64,000 nucleotides of DNA, from the NCBI RefSeq assembly GCF_004135735.1, contig NZ_CP012670.1, positions 8,875,501 to 8,939,500 of the forward strand. The letters are read 5' to 3'. The notes below the pieces were generated by a model, which did not search any database, had not been told where the DNA came from, and saw nothing but the letters and a program-made list of their open reading frames with translations. This document shows, piece after piece, positions 30,547 to 39,464 of the stretch. The DNA is from Sorangium cellulosum. Its GTDB lineage: Bacteria > Myxococcota_A > Polyangia > Polyangiales > Polyangiaceae. Position 1 is the stretch's first letter. Every line of letters begins with the position of its first letter. The position numbers were made by a program, and so were the translations under genes.

Positions 30547-31647
30547 TCAGGCGTGGGCGCGGCGGATGAGGTCGCGATCGATGGAAGCGAGGGTGGGACA
30601 CCCCGCGAGCGCCATGGCGACGGAGAGCTCGTCGCGCAGGCCCGCGAGCACCCGCGCCACCCCCTCGCCGCCGAGCGCGGAGAGCCCCCACAGGACGGGC
30701 CGTCCGACCAGCACCGCGCGGGCGCCGAGCGCGAGCGCCTTCAGCACGTCCGTACCCCAGCGGACACCGCCGTCCATCAGCACCAGAGCTCGCCCGGCGA
30801 CCGCGTCGGCGATCGCGGGCAGGACCGAGATCGTCGCGGGCGCGCCGTCGAGCTGCCGGGCGCCGTGGTTGGAGACGACGACGCCCGCGGCCCCGCAGTC
30901 GAGCGCGCGGACGGCGTCGTCCGGCCGCACGATGCCCTTGAGCAGGACGGGCAGCCTCGTCAGCGAGCGGAGCCACTCGACGTCGCGCCACGTCAGCGAG
31001 GCGTCGTGCCGCGCGGCCACGTACGCCGCGAGCAGCGAGCCCCGGTCCGCCGCCGGGGCGCCCGCCGCGGCGTCGCGCAGGTTCGCCATGACGAGCCCCT
31101 CGGGCAGCGCGAAGCCGTTGCGCACGTCCGCGATGCGCCGGCCGAGGAGCGGCGTGTCCACGGTCAGCATCAGCGCCCGGTAGCCCGCGGACTCGGCCCG
31201 CTCGACGAGCGAGCGCGTGAGGCCGCGGTCCTTGTGCACGTAGAGCTGAAACCACTTCGGCCCCGGGGACGCCTCCGCCACCGCCTCGAGGCTCATCGTC
31301 GAGAGCGTCGAGAGCGTGAAGAGGGTCCCGAGCTCCGAGGCCGCCCGCGAGGAGGCGATCTCGCCGTCCGGGTGGGCGAGGCGATGATAGGCGGTCGGCG
31401 CCACGAGGATGGGGAAAGGCACCTTCGTCCCGAGCAGGGTCGTGCTCATGTCCCGCTCGGCCACGTCGACGAGGACGCGATAATGGATCTCGAGGCGGCG
31501 AAAGGCCCTGCGGTTCTCCCGGAGCGTCCTGCCCTCGTCGGCGCCGGAGCGGAAATAGTCGTAAGCCATCCTGGACAGGCGCGCGCGCGCCGCGCGCTCG
31601 AAGTCGTCGACCGTGAGCAGCGACGGGGCGGGGCGAGGGTCTTTCAC
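30547..31647 (-). CDS. FMN-dependent alpha-hydroxy-acid oxidase/dehydrogenase
   Basis: 366 residues of the LldD/glycolate oxidase family, which oxidises 2-hydroxy acids such as lactate using FMN. Seen: DFERAARARLSRMAYDYFRS, PILVAPTAYHRLAHPDGE, FQLYVHKDRGLTRSLVERAE, catalytic His in VVSNHGARQLDGAP (the family has GGRQLD, here GARQLD) and LMDGGVRWGTDVLKALALGA. The active-site His and Arg are kept. AGGAGG lies six bases before the GTG at 31647, which settles the start. An ATG 18 codons upstream is weaker. Soluble. The neighbours are unrelated, so the substrate is not fixed. Confidence 0.92.
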   Translation of the reverse strand: MKDPRPAPSLLTVDDFERAARARLSRMAYDYFRSGADEGRTLRENRRAFRRLEIHYRVLVDVAERDMSTTLLGTKVPFPILVAPTAYHRLAHPDGEIASSRAASELGTLFTLSTLSTMSLEAVAEASPGPKWFQLYVHKDRGLTRSLVERAESAGYRALMLTVDTPLLGRRIADVRNGFALPEGLVMANLRDAAAGAPAADRGSLLAAYVAARHDASLTWRDVEWLRSLTRLPVLLKGIVRPDDAVRALDCGAAGVVVSNHGARQLDGAPATISVLPAIADAVAGRALVLMDGGVRWGTDVLKALALGARAVLVGRPVLWGLSALGGEGVARVLAGLRDELSVAMALAGCPTLASIDRDLIRRAHA

Positions 31648-31774
31648 GGCGTCCTCCTGGACGTCCGCGGTGTTGCGGGCCGCGGGCGGATGGTGGGGCA
31701 TTGTATCAGAGCAACGGGCGGGCCGCGCCTGCCGGCCGGGCCCGGCGCGCCGCAGGAGAGCGCGGCGTGGCGCG

Positions 31775-31856
31775 GCCAGGCGGCGTGATGCGCGCCGGGC
31801 CAGGCGGCGTGATGCGCGCCGGGCCAGGCGGCGTGATGCGCGCCGGGCCAGGCGGC
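31775..31856. repeat. Three and a half copies of a 24-bp tandem repeat
   Basis: gccaggcggcgtgatgcgcg plus ccgg is repeated at 31775, 31799 and 31823, with a partial fourth copy at 31847. It lies between the expansin stop and the hydroxy-acid oxidase start. The copies are essentially identical, suggesting recent slippage. No protein function. Confidence 0.85.
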
Positions 31857-31867
31857 CCGGCGCTCGC

Positions 31868-32905
31868 TCACTCGCACGCGGAGAGCTGAGCGCTCGCCGG
31901 CTGCGCGCCCGCCTTGAGCTCCAGCATCGCTTCCACCGTGGAGCCGTTGATGTCGGTCGCGCGGACATGGTACGGCGGAGACCCCATGTCCCCGTCGCCG
32001 ACAAGCCAGTAGTTGTACGGCTGCCGCGTGGCCGTCTGCCACGTGCCGTTGATCTCCACCTCGACCTTGGCGATCGGGTGCGTGTGCCCCTCGACGAGGA
32101 TCTCGTTCCAGTACTGGTTCGTCGCATCCTTGAGGCGGAAGGAGACGGTATCGGTCGTCGGACAGGGGATGTACTTCCAGGAGATCTTCCCCACGGCGCC
32201 GCCGTTCGTCGTGCCCAGGTAGCCCTCCTGCTCCTGGCCGATCTGGAGGAACGCGTTCTTGCTGAGATCGATGTGGCCCGCCTTGCACTTCGGGTTCGTG
32301 TCGATCGGGCACTGATCCACGACCATGGCCTGCACCTTGCGCCCGTCGTCGCGCGAGACCTCCACGCACGCGCCGCACATCGCCGCGTCGTCGTAGTCGG
32401 CGGTGTTCATGGCGGCGAAGTACTGGCCGCCGCCAAAGGGGACGTGCGCGACGACATCCGGGTTCCGCCCCTTGATCTCGAAGCTGCAGTTCACCTCGAT
32501 CGAGCCCTGATCCAGCGTGTACCAGGTGATCGAGCCGTTCTCGTACCCGGCGGGATAATCGCAGCTCACAGGCGTGCTGCCGCCCGTGCCGGCGGTGGTC
32601 GTCGCGGCCGTGGTCGTCGCGGTGGTCGTCGCGGCCGTGGTCGTCGCGGCCGTGGTCGTCGCGGCCGTGGCGCCGGGGTCGCCGCCGCCCGTCGCGGGGC
32701 CCCCGGTCGCGGTGGTGCCCCCCGTGCCCGCCGCCGCGCCTCCGTCGCCGGCCCCCCCGCCCACGCCGCCCTGAGAGCCGCCTCCGGCCGACGCGCTCTC
32801 CGTGGCGCCGGAGTCGACCGGATCGTCGCCACAGCCGGCGACGCCGAGCGCGACGAGCGCGAGCAACGGCAACAAAATGCCCGTGGGCACGTAATTTCGC
32901 TTCAT
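31868..32905 (-). CDS. Expansin-like (DPBB/CBM63) lipoprotein
   Basis: 345 residues. The signal peptide ends ALVALGVAGC with Cys 25, giving a lipoprotein. Gly/Ala and Thr/Ala linkers (about 35-110) precede an expansin module. Domain 1, a double-psi beta-barrel, is seen in AAMCGACVEVSRDDGRKVQA, VVDQCP and CKAGHIDLSKNAFLQIG, with the catalytic-type Asp in HIDLS. Domain 2, a CBM63-like beta-sandwich, is seen in VSFRLKDATNQYWNEILVEG, then HTHPIAKVEVEINGTWQTAT. Bacterial expansins loosen cellulose and other wall networks without hydrolysis. GAGGAG before the ATG fixes the start. Surface anchoring by a lipid is unusual, since most bacterial expansins are secreted freely. Function in a predatory or cellulose-degrading myxobacterium is inferred. 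Confidence 0.88.
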   Translation of the reverse strand: MKRNYVPTGILLPLLALVALGVAGCGDDPVDSGATESASAGGGSQGGVGGGAGDGGAAAGTGGTTATGGPATGGGDPGATAATTTAATTTAATTTATTTAATTTAGTGGSTPVSCDYPAGYENGSITWYTLDQGSIEVNCSFEIKGRNPDVVAHVPFGGGQYFAAMNTADYDDAAMCGACVEVSRDDGRKVQAMVVDQCPIDTNPKCKAGHIDLSKNAFLQIGQEQEGYLGTTNGGAVGKISWKYIPCPTTDTVSFRLKDATNQYWNEILVEGHTHPIAKVEVEINGTWQTATRQPYNYWLVGDGDMGSPPYHVRATDINGSTVEAMLELKAGAQPASAQLSACE

Positions 32906-33049
32906 CTCGACTCCTCAAGAATTACGATATGAATGAATTTGCAAAGCCACGGTGGTGGCTTACGCCAGGCGCGCGAATCAAGCAACCGCCTTGGAGCGCC
33001 GCTGCGCGAGGGGACATGCGCTCTGGGGCGGCCCGTCTGGCCGGCTCGA

Positions 33050-34414
33050 TCACGGCGTCAGGGCGCGTTGCTCGATGAAGGTGCCGGCTCCCGTGGTGTA
33101 CGCGATCCACAGGGATCCATCGCGGTCGGCCTCGATGGCAACGTGCTTGAACGACTTTCCCTGGAGCGGCTCGCAGCGCGCCAGAAACCGCCCTTCTCCG
33201 TCGAGCTGCCCTATCTCGAGCGTGTGTCGCGACCCGGGCTCGCGCGCGATCGGCCGGACGCGGGCGACGTGGATCGGCGAGGCGCCTTGCGTGGCGGCGA
33301 TCGGCGCGGGGCTGAGGCCGTTCGGGTAGAGCGACCAGACCGCGGGCATGTCGTCGCGCGGCGCCTCGTCGATGCGGATCGAGGCCATGCCGAACGTCGA
33401 CACGTCGCGGGACACCGGGAGGAGCACGTAGGCCGGCCCGCCGGCGCCGACCGCGAGCGCGCCGCCCATCCGCGACTCGCCGGCGTCGCCGATGAAGAGG
33501 ACCGCGTCGGGCCCGAGCTCGAGCCCGCCGTCCGCGGAGCGCCCCAGCGTGCGGGCGTGCACCGGCGTGAGGGCCACGCGCGCGTCGACGTACATCGCGA
33601 GCGCCCTCCCCTTCCACGGCGCCAGGGCGACGAAGGTCGCGCCGCTGCCCTCCGTGGAGAGGGGCACGGCCGGGCCGTCGTCGAGCACGGCGAAGGCCTG
33701 GGTCACGACGCCCTCGGTGGTCTTGCGATCCGAGAGGAAGGCGAGGAGGGTGTGCCCTCCGGGCAGCTCGACGGCGGAGATCGCCGTGCCGCGGCGCCCG
33801 GCGCCCACGGGCACGCCCGGCCCTCCGGACAGCGGGGTTCTCCGGATGGTGCCGCCGTGGTCCATGCAGAACATGAAGCGCGCGGCCACCGCGCACGCGG
33901 GCCAGGACGCGCGCGGGGCGGCGTCGCCGCCGGCCCCGGCGTCGGGCGCGGCCTCGCCGCGCGGCGCGCCCGCCGTGGCGAGCCCGCCGAACGCGGGCGC
34001 GACGTGCTCCGCCACGCCGTCGCGGTTGAAGATCACGCGGAAATCGGCGCGCGCGGCGTCGTCCGGGGCCCACAGCAACGCCGGCCCGCGGAGCGAGAGC
34101 GCGAGCGGGCCCCGGCGGAGCGTGCAGCCTCCGGCCAGCCCCGCGTCGGGCGCTGCTCCGGCGTCCGGCGCCGGCCCCGCGTCGGGCGCTGGCCCGGCGT
34201 CGGGCGCCGCTCCCGCGTCGGGCGCCGCAGCGCTCGCCGTGGCGGCCGCGCTGGCCGCCGGGATCGCGACGGACGCGACGGGGGCAGAGGAGGACGCCGG
34301 CGCCGGCGCGCCGGGGCCCGGCGCCGGGCCGGGGTCGGGCGCACCGGAGCCGCCGCGACAGGCGACGAGCGTCGCCAGCGAGACCACGCAGGCGCGGAAG
34401 GGCGGGCTGCTCAC
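33050..34414 (-). CDS. Lipoprotein with APDAG repeats and a propeller-like domain
   Basis: 454 residues. The signal ends SLATLVAC with lipidated Cys 19. A Pro/Ala linker contains six APDAG-type repeats. The C-terminal domain of about 330 residues has regular strand motifs (AVELPGGHTLLAFLSDRKTT, then ATFVALAPWKGRALAMYVDA, and HVAIEADRDGSLWIAYTTGA), suggesting a beta-propeller. No enzyme motif is seen. GTG start at 34414. Probably outer-membrane-associated; ligand unknown. It is read towards the expansin gene on the same strand. Confidence 0.75.
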   Translation of the reverse strand: MSSPPFRACVVSLATLVACRGGSGAPDPGPAPGPGAPAPASSSAPVASVAIPAASAAATASAAAPDAGAAPDAGPAPDAGPAPDAGAAPDAGLAGGCTLRRGPLALSLRGPALLWAPDDAARADFRVIFNRDGVAEHVAPAFGGLATAGAPRGEAAPDAGAGGDAAPRASWPACAVAARFMFCMDHGGTIRRTPLSGGPGVPVGAGRRGTAISAVELPGGHTLLAFLSDRKTTEGVVTQAFAVLDDGPAVPLSTEGSGATFVALAPWKGRALAMYVDARVALTPVHARTLGRSADGGLELGPDAVLFIGDAGESRMGGALAVGAGGPAYVLLPVSRDVSTFGMASIRIDEAPRDDMPAVWSLYPNGLSPAPIAATQGASPIHVARVRPIAREPGSRHTLEIGQLDGEGRFLARCEPLQGKSFKHVAIEADRDGSLWIAYTTGAGTFIEQRALTP

Positions 34415-34697
34415 CAGCGTGGCCGGACTCCGGGCAGGGCCGGGATGTTCCCCGTGCGCATGCCCGAGGTATCCGGCGGGCGTGCCGCAGCGTCAACCCG
34501 AGGGCCAGCGGGCCTTTGACCGGGCAGGCGGCATGATTCGGCATGGTACGCGGCCTCCGCGCGCCGCCCTCGAGAGCGTGCCGCAACGTGGGTAGCTCCC
34601 GGTGGCACAGCACGGCACAACCGCATTTTCCCGAAGGAATCCGGAAGTCCCCAAGGCGGCATGTGGCTTGCCACGAACCCCGGACATGACACCTGGC

Positions 34698-35675
34698 ATG
34701 AACTCCATCCTGCTTCGCCGCGGTGTGCCTGTCTTCGTGGCCGGGGCCGCGGCGCTGTCCACCCTGACATGGACCACCGGCTCGGCCGCGTGCGGCGCAA
34801 CGGCGCCTGAGATCACCGCGCTCTCGCCGCGCGACGGCGCGGTCGACGTGCCGCTGAACGCGGCGCTGTTCGCCGGTTCGAACCTGGGTCGGCTCGACGT
34901 CACGCTGCGCGAGGCGCAGAGCGGGGACGTCGTGCCGCTCGCCGTGTCGTGCAACGGATTCTACGACAACACGCTCTGCGTGGCGCACGCAGGTCCGCTC
35001 GCGGAGAACACGACGTACGAGTGGACCGCCGCCCTCGTTGACGAGACGGGCCTGGACGGCGGCGCTCCGGAGTGGCACCAGTTCACGACGGGCACGGCGC
35101 TGGACGAGCGGACGCCGCTCGCCAGCGATCTCTCCGTGAGCGTGCTGGCGCGCGGTGACCGGAACCCCGGCGGCTGCACCGACGAGGGTCCCTGGACGAG
35201 CGTGAGGATCTCCTTCTCGGTGGATGAGCCGGTCCTCTTCGACCTCGCGGGGTTGCAGAGGATCCCGGTCCCGGTGCCGGAAGGCCGCTCGGAGCACGAG
35301 ATCAAGGTGCCGAGCGACTCGTTCTGCTTCACGCCGCGGGTGCTCGACGTCGCCGGCAACGAGTGGTTCTTGCAGCCCGTGTGCGTCTCCGAGGACGACA
35401 GCCCGGCGCAGCCCGATGACCCGGCGCACCCCGACGGCCCGGCGCAGCCCGACGACCCGGCGCAGCCCGACGAGACGGAGCCGGCCGAGGAGGACACCGC
35501 GGCCACGGAGCCCGGCGCGACCGTGAGATGCAGCGTGGGCCAGACGGGTGGGAACCGCGAGCTCGGTGCGGCGTCGCTGCTGTCTGCGGCGGCGGCGCTC
35601 GCCCTGGTGTTCCGGTCGCGGCGACCGCGGTCGCCGAACCGTCGCTCGCGGCGCAGCTCGGCGGCGGACGCCTGA
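34698..35675 (+). CDS. Exported Ig-like-domain protein with MYXO-CTERM-like tail
   Basis: About 325 residues. The signal peptide MNSILLRRGVPVFVAGAAAL is followed by strand-rich Ig-like segments (APEITALSPRDGAVDVPLNA, NTTYEWTAALVDETGL). A Pro/Asp/Gln-rich linker of AQPDDPA repeats precedes a C-terminal tail: Cys-Ser-Val-Gly, a hydrophobic helix (GAASLLSAAAALALVF) and an Arg cluster. This Cys-helix-Arg layout resembles the MYXO-CTERM sorting signal for cell-surface anchoring. Starts at 34686 or 34698 are equally possible; neither has a strong ribosome site. Ligand unknown. Confidence 0.75.
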   Translation: MNSILLRRGVPVFVAGAAALSTLTWTTGSAACGATAPEITALSPRDGAVDVPLNAALFAGSNLGRLDVTLREAQSGDVVPLAVSCNGFYDNTLCVAHAGPLAENTTYEWTAALVDETGLDGGAPEWHQFTTGTALDERTPLASDLSVSVLARGDRNPGGCTDEGPWTSVRISFSVDEPVLFDLAGLQRIPVPVPEGRSEHEIKVPSDSFCFTPRVLDVAGNEWFLQPVCVSEDDSPAQPDDPAHPDGPAQPDDPAQPDETEPAEEDTAATEPGATVRCSVGQTGGNRELGAASLLSAAAALALVFRSRRPRSPNRRSRRSSAADA

Positions 35676-36005
35676 ATACCTGATGATGAGAGACGTGGAG
35701 GGGATGAGCGAGCACGCGCACGCGCACGCGCACGCGCACGAAGAGGCCAGACGAGGACGGAAGACGGGAGACGGGAGACGGGAGACGGGAGACGGGAGAC
35801 GGGAGACGGGAGACGGAAGACGGGAGACGGGAGACGGGAGACGGAAGACGGGAGACGGAAGACGGAAGACGGAAGACGGAATGGACGGGTGACTGGAAGA
35901 CGCAAACACTCCGGTCCGAGCAGTCGTCGAGACGCTCCCTTCCCCCCCAACCAGCGACGAGCTCAGCGCCCCTCGCGGCGACGCCGGCCTGCCCCCACAG
36001 CCGGC
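35676..36005. other. Gap between convergent genes, filled by simple repeats
   Basis: No gene. It begins with a gcgcac repeat (about 35711-35740, 4-5 copies), followed by the 17-copy heptad at 35759-35877. The remaining sequence before the stop at 36006 has no recognisable structure. Confidence 0.7.
35759..35877. repeat. 17 tandem copies of the heptamer GGRAGAC
   Basis: 17 uninterrupted 7-base units of two types, gggagac (11) and ggaagac (6). Seven is not a multiple of three, so it is not coding. The two types are mixed, which indicates point change followed by partial homogenisation. The tract is purine-rich on this strand, with a regular C every seven bases. It lies between convergent genes. 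Confidence 0.95.
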
Positions 36006-37433
36006 TTACTGCTGCTCGAGCACCGTGATCGACCGGTCCCAGTACGACGCGACCGCCGCCCGCGTGCCGTCCTTCGAGACCGCCACCGCGCACGCCCCCT
36101 TGCCGGTGGGCAGCGACGCGACCACCTTCGGAGGATCGCCCGCGATCACCGCCACGCCGCTGCCGTTCGGCGGCCACGCCGTCCCGCCGAGCGCCACGAA
36201 CAGCGTCTTCCGATCGGGCGACGTCACCCCCGTCCGCGGGACCCCGCGGAACGGCAGCGTGCTCGTCACCGCCATCGTCGACAGATCGATGACGCTCGCC
36301 GTCCGCGCCTCGGCGTTCAGCGTGATCCCGTACCGATCCCCGTGAAGCAGGAAGCCGGCCGTCGGCCCGACCCCGACCGGCACCTTCCTCGTCTCGGTGA
36401 CCCCCGAAACGCTCAGCAGGACCGCCGTGTTGGACAGCCGATCCGGGAAGAACACCGCGCCGCCATCCAGCGTGATCGCGCCCTCGCGCGGCTCGCGGCC
36501 GACCGCGATGCTCCGCCGCGTCGCGCCGAACGGCGACTCGCTCGGATCGAACAGGTCGATCCACGCGCCCGCCGGCCGGCTGCCGTGCGTCAGCGCGCCC
36601 AGCGCCGCGATGTACGGGCGGCCCTCGGCCTGCACCAGGAACAGCTGCCCCGTCGCGTGCGGGAGCGTGATGTTCGCGAGCCGCACCCCGGTCGGCAGAT
36701 CGAACTTCGTCACGCGCTTCGTGTCCGTCGTCGCCGCGATCACCGTCCTGCCGTCCGGCAGCGCCACGATGTCGCCAGGGCTCCGGCCGACGTCGAGCAG
36801 CACCGGATCGCGGTCCCACGCCGTCGTGTCCATCACCGGGATGCGCGCGGCGTCGATGTGCCGCAGCACCGCCACGTAGCGGTCGAACAGGAGCCGGATG
36901 TGATCCCCCTGCGCCGGCACCGACGCCTTGTGGAGGATATCGCCGGTCTTGATCTTGTACTCGCGCAGCGAGGCGTCGTCGCCGCTCACGTAGATCGACT
37001 CGCCCGACGGGTTGAAGACGATGTCGAGCGGGTGGACGTCCACGATCCGGATCTCGCGCGAGCGCCAGCGCCGCTTCGGCTCGGGCGGCGGCGCCGGCTC
37101 CAGCTCCGACGGGTCCGGGCCGAACGCCGCAGGATCCGGGGCGCTCTCGGGGACCGCGCTCGGCGACGCGGCGCCCTCCGGCGCGAGCGCGGTCAGGGGC
37201 GGCGCCTCGCCGACCGGGGACTTCAGGCTCGTGATCGTCGCGATGATCACCGCCGCGACCCCGCTCGCCACCGACACCGCGGCGCGCGCGAGGCGCGGCT
37301 CGCGCCCCGAGAGCGACGCCGCGGACCCGCGGGCACGCTCGCCGCCGATCCACGCCTTGCAGGCGCGGCACTTGCGCGCCCCCTCGACGATCCGGGCGCC
37401 GCAGCTCGGGCACGGGACGCGGCGCTCGTTCAT
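36006..37433 (-). CDS. Zinc-ribbon membrane protein with a seven-bladed propeller-like domain, B
   Basis: 475 residues. A zinc ribbon (C8-x2-C11 and C22-x2-C25, in VPCPSCGARI and KCRACKAW) is at the cytoplasmic N-terminus. A single membrane helix lies at about 49-70 (ARAAVSVASGVAAVIIATIT). A Pro/Ala linker leads to a propeller domain of YVTN/WD-like repeats (DVHPLDIVFNPSGESIYVSG, then GRTVIAATTDTKRVTKFDLP, and RKTLFVALGGTAWPPNGSGV). The helix places the propeller outside the cytoplasm. ATG at 37433 overlaps the stop of the preceding gene (ATGA). Function unknown; its partner has the same plan, so the two probably form a complex. Confidence 0.85.
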   Translation of the reverse strand: MNERRVPCPSCGARIVEGARKCRACKAWIGGERARGSAASLSGREPRLARAAVSVASGVAAVIIATITSLKSPVGEAPPLTALAPEGAASPSAVPESAPDPAAFGPDPSELEPAPPPEPKRRWRSREIRIVDVHPLDIVFNPSGESIYVSGDDASLREYKIKTGDILHKASVPAQGDHIRLLFDRYVAVLRHIDAARIPVMDTTAWDRDPVLLDVGRSPGDIVALPDGRTVIAATTDTKRVTKFDLPTGVRLANITLPHATGQLFLVQAEGRPYIAALGALTHGSRPAGAWIDLFDPSESPFGATRRSIAVGREPREGAITLDGGAVFFPDRLSNTAVLLSVSGVTETRKVPVGVGPTAGFLLHGDRYGITLNAEARTASVIDLSTMAVTSTLPFRGVPRTGVTSPDRKTLFVALGGTAWPPNGSGVAVIAGDPPKVVASLPTGKGACAVAVSKDGTRAAVASYWDRSITVLEQQ

Positions 37434-39049
37434 CGCAGCACCCACGCCTTCGCGCGCGCGCCGAGCGCCAGCGCCGTGCCGCCGTCCGGGGTGAGCCGGA
37501 TCCGCAGCGGCTCGCCGCCGAGCGGGTGGACCTTCGCCGTGTAGGTGTTCAGATCGACCAGCGCCACCGAGCCCGGCCCCGCCCCGTCGCCGCTCAGCGC
37601 GACCACCGCCTGCGCCCCGTCCGGCGCGACGGCCATGTCGACCGCGCGGCCGGGGAACGAGATCGCGCGGAGGAGCTCGCGCTCCTCCAGGTCGAACACC
37701 TGGATCGCCCGCCCCTCGTTGCAGCGCACGAGGGCGCGCCGGCCGCGCCGGACGAGCTCCATCTGCTCCGGCTCGCGGCACGTCGTGACGCGCGCCTCCT
37801 GCCGCACCGCGCCCGACGGCAGCCAGGTCAGCGGCACCAGCGTGTTCTCGGCCCGCAGGGCGACGAAGCCCGCCGAGCCGTCCGGGACCATCAGGGCGCT
37901 GGCCGGGTTGCCGACCATCGAGGTGCGCACCCGGTCCTGATCCGAGCCGAGCCGGCTCGGGTCGAACGGGTACGCGACGCCGCCCGACGGCTCGCGCTGG
38001 CCGTACAGCGGGATCTGCCCCGTCGTCGTGATCGCCCGGCTGCCGCTGTCGTCGACGGCCACGGGCCCCACGGGGTCGTCGCCGAACTGGATGCGCTCGA
38101 TCTCCGCGTGGTACTCGGTCGCGAGGATCGCCACCGCGTGCGCGCCCGGCAGCGAGGCGAGCACGCGCCGGCCCGAGGCGCCGACCACGATGTCGCCCAC
38201 CGACTCGCCGAGCTCGATGGTCTTGAGCAGCCGGGTCGTGGCCGCGTCGATCACGTAGATGCGCGACGGCGAGGTCGCGTAGACGACGTCGCCCACGCGG
38301 TAGAGGCGCCGCACGTTGGGCGCCTCGGAGACGAGGCTCAGCGCCTCGCCGGTCCGGGCGCTGCGCACCTCGAGGCCCGAGAACAGCGCGACGGCGAAGC
38401 GGTCGCGATCGAGCGGGAGCGCGTCGAAGGTGTCCTTCGGGAGCGAGAAGGGCCCGGCGATCGAGGGCGAGTCGACGAGGTGGCCGACGTCGTTCGGGCG
38501 CTGCCAGACGCAGCGGCCGAGCTGGCACGACTCGCCGCTCCAGCACGGCGCCCCGCACACCGGGACCGGCGGCGGGACCGGCGACGCGGCCCGCGACGGC
38601 GCGAACCGGTGGGGCGCCAGGTAGCGCAGCGCCCAGCCGGTGCCGATGACCGCCATGATCGCGCCGATCGTGACGAGCGGGCGCCAGTGCATGGCGAACA
38701 GGCTCGGGCGCGCGACGTCCGGGACCGAAGGGGCCCTCACCGATCGCTCGGCCCCGTCGGTCAGCTCGCCGCACTCGGGGCAGCGGGAGGCGCCGGCGGG
38801 GATGCGCTCGAGGCAGACGGGGCACGACACGTCACCGGCGTGCGGCGGCCGGCTCGACGGCGGCTCCGGCTCCTCCCAGTGGGCGGGCGGGAGGCTCGCC
38901 TCGGTCGCGTCGCGGGACTCCTTCGCGTCCTCGTCCCAGCGGGCGGGCGGGCAGGCAAGTGGAGGGCTCGCCTCGGTCGCATCGCGGGCTTCGCTCGCGT
39001 CTGCGACGGTGGCGTCGGGGTCGATCTCGCTCCGCGTCTTTGGGTCCAC
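37430..39049 (-). CDS. Zinc-ribbon membrane protein with propeller-like domain, A
   Basis: 539 residues. An Asp/Glu/Ala-rich N-terminus of about 80 residues precedes a zinc ribbon (VSCPVCLERI and RCPECGEL), a membrane helix (WRPLVTIGAIMAVIGTGWAL) and an extracytoplasmic Cys-rich stretch (CGAPCWSGESCQLGRC). A propeller-like domain follows (TRLLKTIELGESVGDIVVGA, GRRVLASLPGAHAVAILATE). The GTG at 39049 is preceded by GGGAGGGCA, which settles the start over the open frame that continues upstream. It overlaps the next gene by four bases (ATGA), so both are made together. Function unknown. Confidence 0.85.
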   Translation of the reverse strand: MDPKTRSEIDPDATVADASEARDATEASPPLACPPARWDEDAKESRDATEASLPPAHWEEPEPPSSRPPHAGDVSCPVCLERIPAGASRCPECGELTDGAERSVRAPSVPDVARPSLFAMHWRPLVTIGAIMAVIGTGWALRYLAPHRFAPSRAASPVPPPVPVCGAPCWSGESCQLGRCVWQRPNDVGHLVDSPSIAGPFSLPKDTFDALPLDRDRFAVALFSGLEVRSARTGEALSLVSEAPNVRRLYRVGDVVYATSPSRIYVIDAATTRLLKTIELGESVGDIVVGASGRRVLASLPGAHAVAILATEYHAEIERIQFGDDPVGPVAVDDSGSRAITTTGQIPLYGQREPSGGVAYPFDPSRLGSDQDRVRTSMVGNPASALMVPDGSAGFVALRAENTLVPLTWLPSGAVRQEARVTTCREPEQMELVRRGRRALVRCNEGRAIQVFDLEERELLRAISFPGRAVDMAVAPDGAQAVVALSGDGAGPGSVALVDLNTYTAKVHPLGGEPLRIRLTPDGGTALALGARAKAWVLR

Positions 39050-39191
39050 TGCCCTCCCTCGTCTCCCGCGACGAGCGGACCCCGCGTACTCCGAGCGTGC
39101 CCGGATGTCGAGCCCCTCGTGCGGGCGCGCCCTACGGCGCGGCGCGGCCGGCGCCGCAGGGCGCGCCGCCGGGAAGGCCCCGGCTGTCCGC

Positions 39192-39464
39192 TCAGGAATC
39201 GGCGGGCGGCCGCTGGATCGCCGCGATGTCGGCGTCGTCGTCCTGCGGCCGAGCGGCCGGCCGGCGCGCATCCACCGGCGCGGTCGCGGGCCGGTCCGCG
39301 TACGCCTCGTCCGCCGGGCCCTCGTCCTCGTCGGGCGGATCGCTCGGCGGATCGAGGCCAGGGCCGTGGCCGATCTCCTCGGGCGCCCTGCCCTGCGCGG
39401 CGTCCTCGCCGGCCCCGGCCTGCGCGGCCGTCCGCTCCGCGGCGTCACGGTTTTGCTCGCTCAT
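39192..39464 (-). CDS. Small acidic hypothetical protein
   Basis: 90 residues starting MSEQNRDAAERTAAQAGAGE. It is Pro/Asp/Glu-rich and likely disordered. GGAGGGAGC is well placed before the ATG. No family recognised. It lies 142 bases upstream of the zinc-ribbon pair on the same strand and could be the first gene of that operon. Confidence 0.55.
   Translation of the reverse strand: MSEQNRDAAERTAAQAGAGEDAAQGRAPEEIGHGPGLDPPSDPPDEDEGPADEAYADRPATAPVDARRPAARPQDDDADIAAIQRPPADS

Noticed and set aside
31644..32918. Left-facing frame of 424 codons overlapping the expansin gene
   Set aside because: It is in a different frame from the expansin motifs and has His/Arg-rich composition, so it is a shadow.
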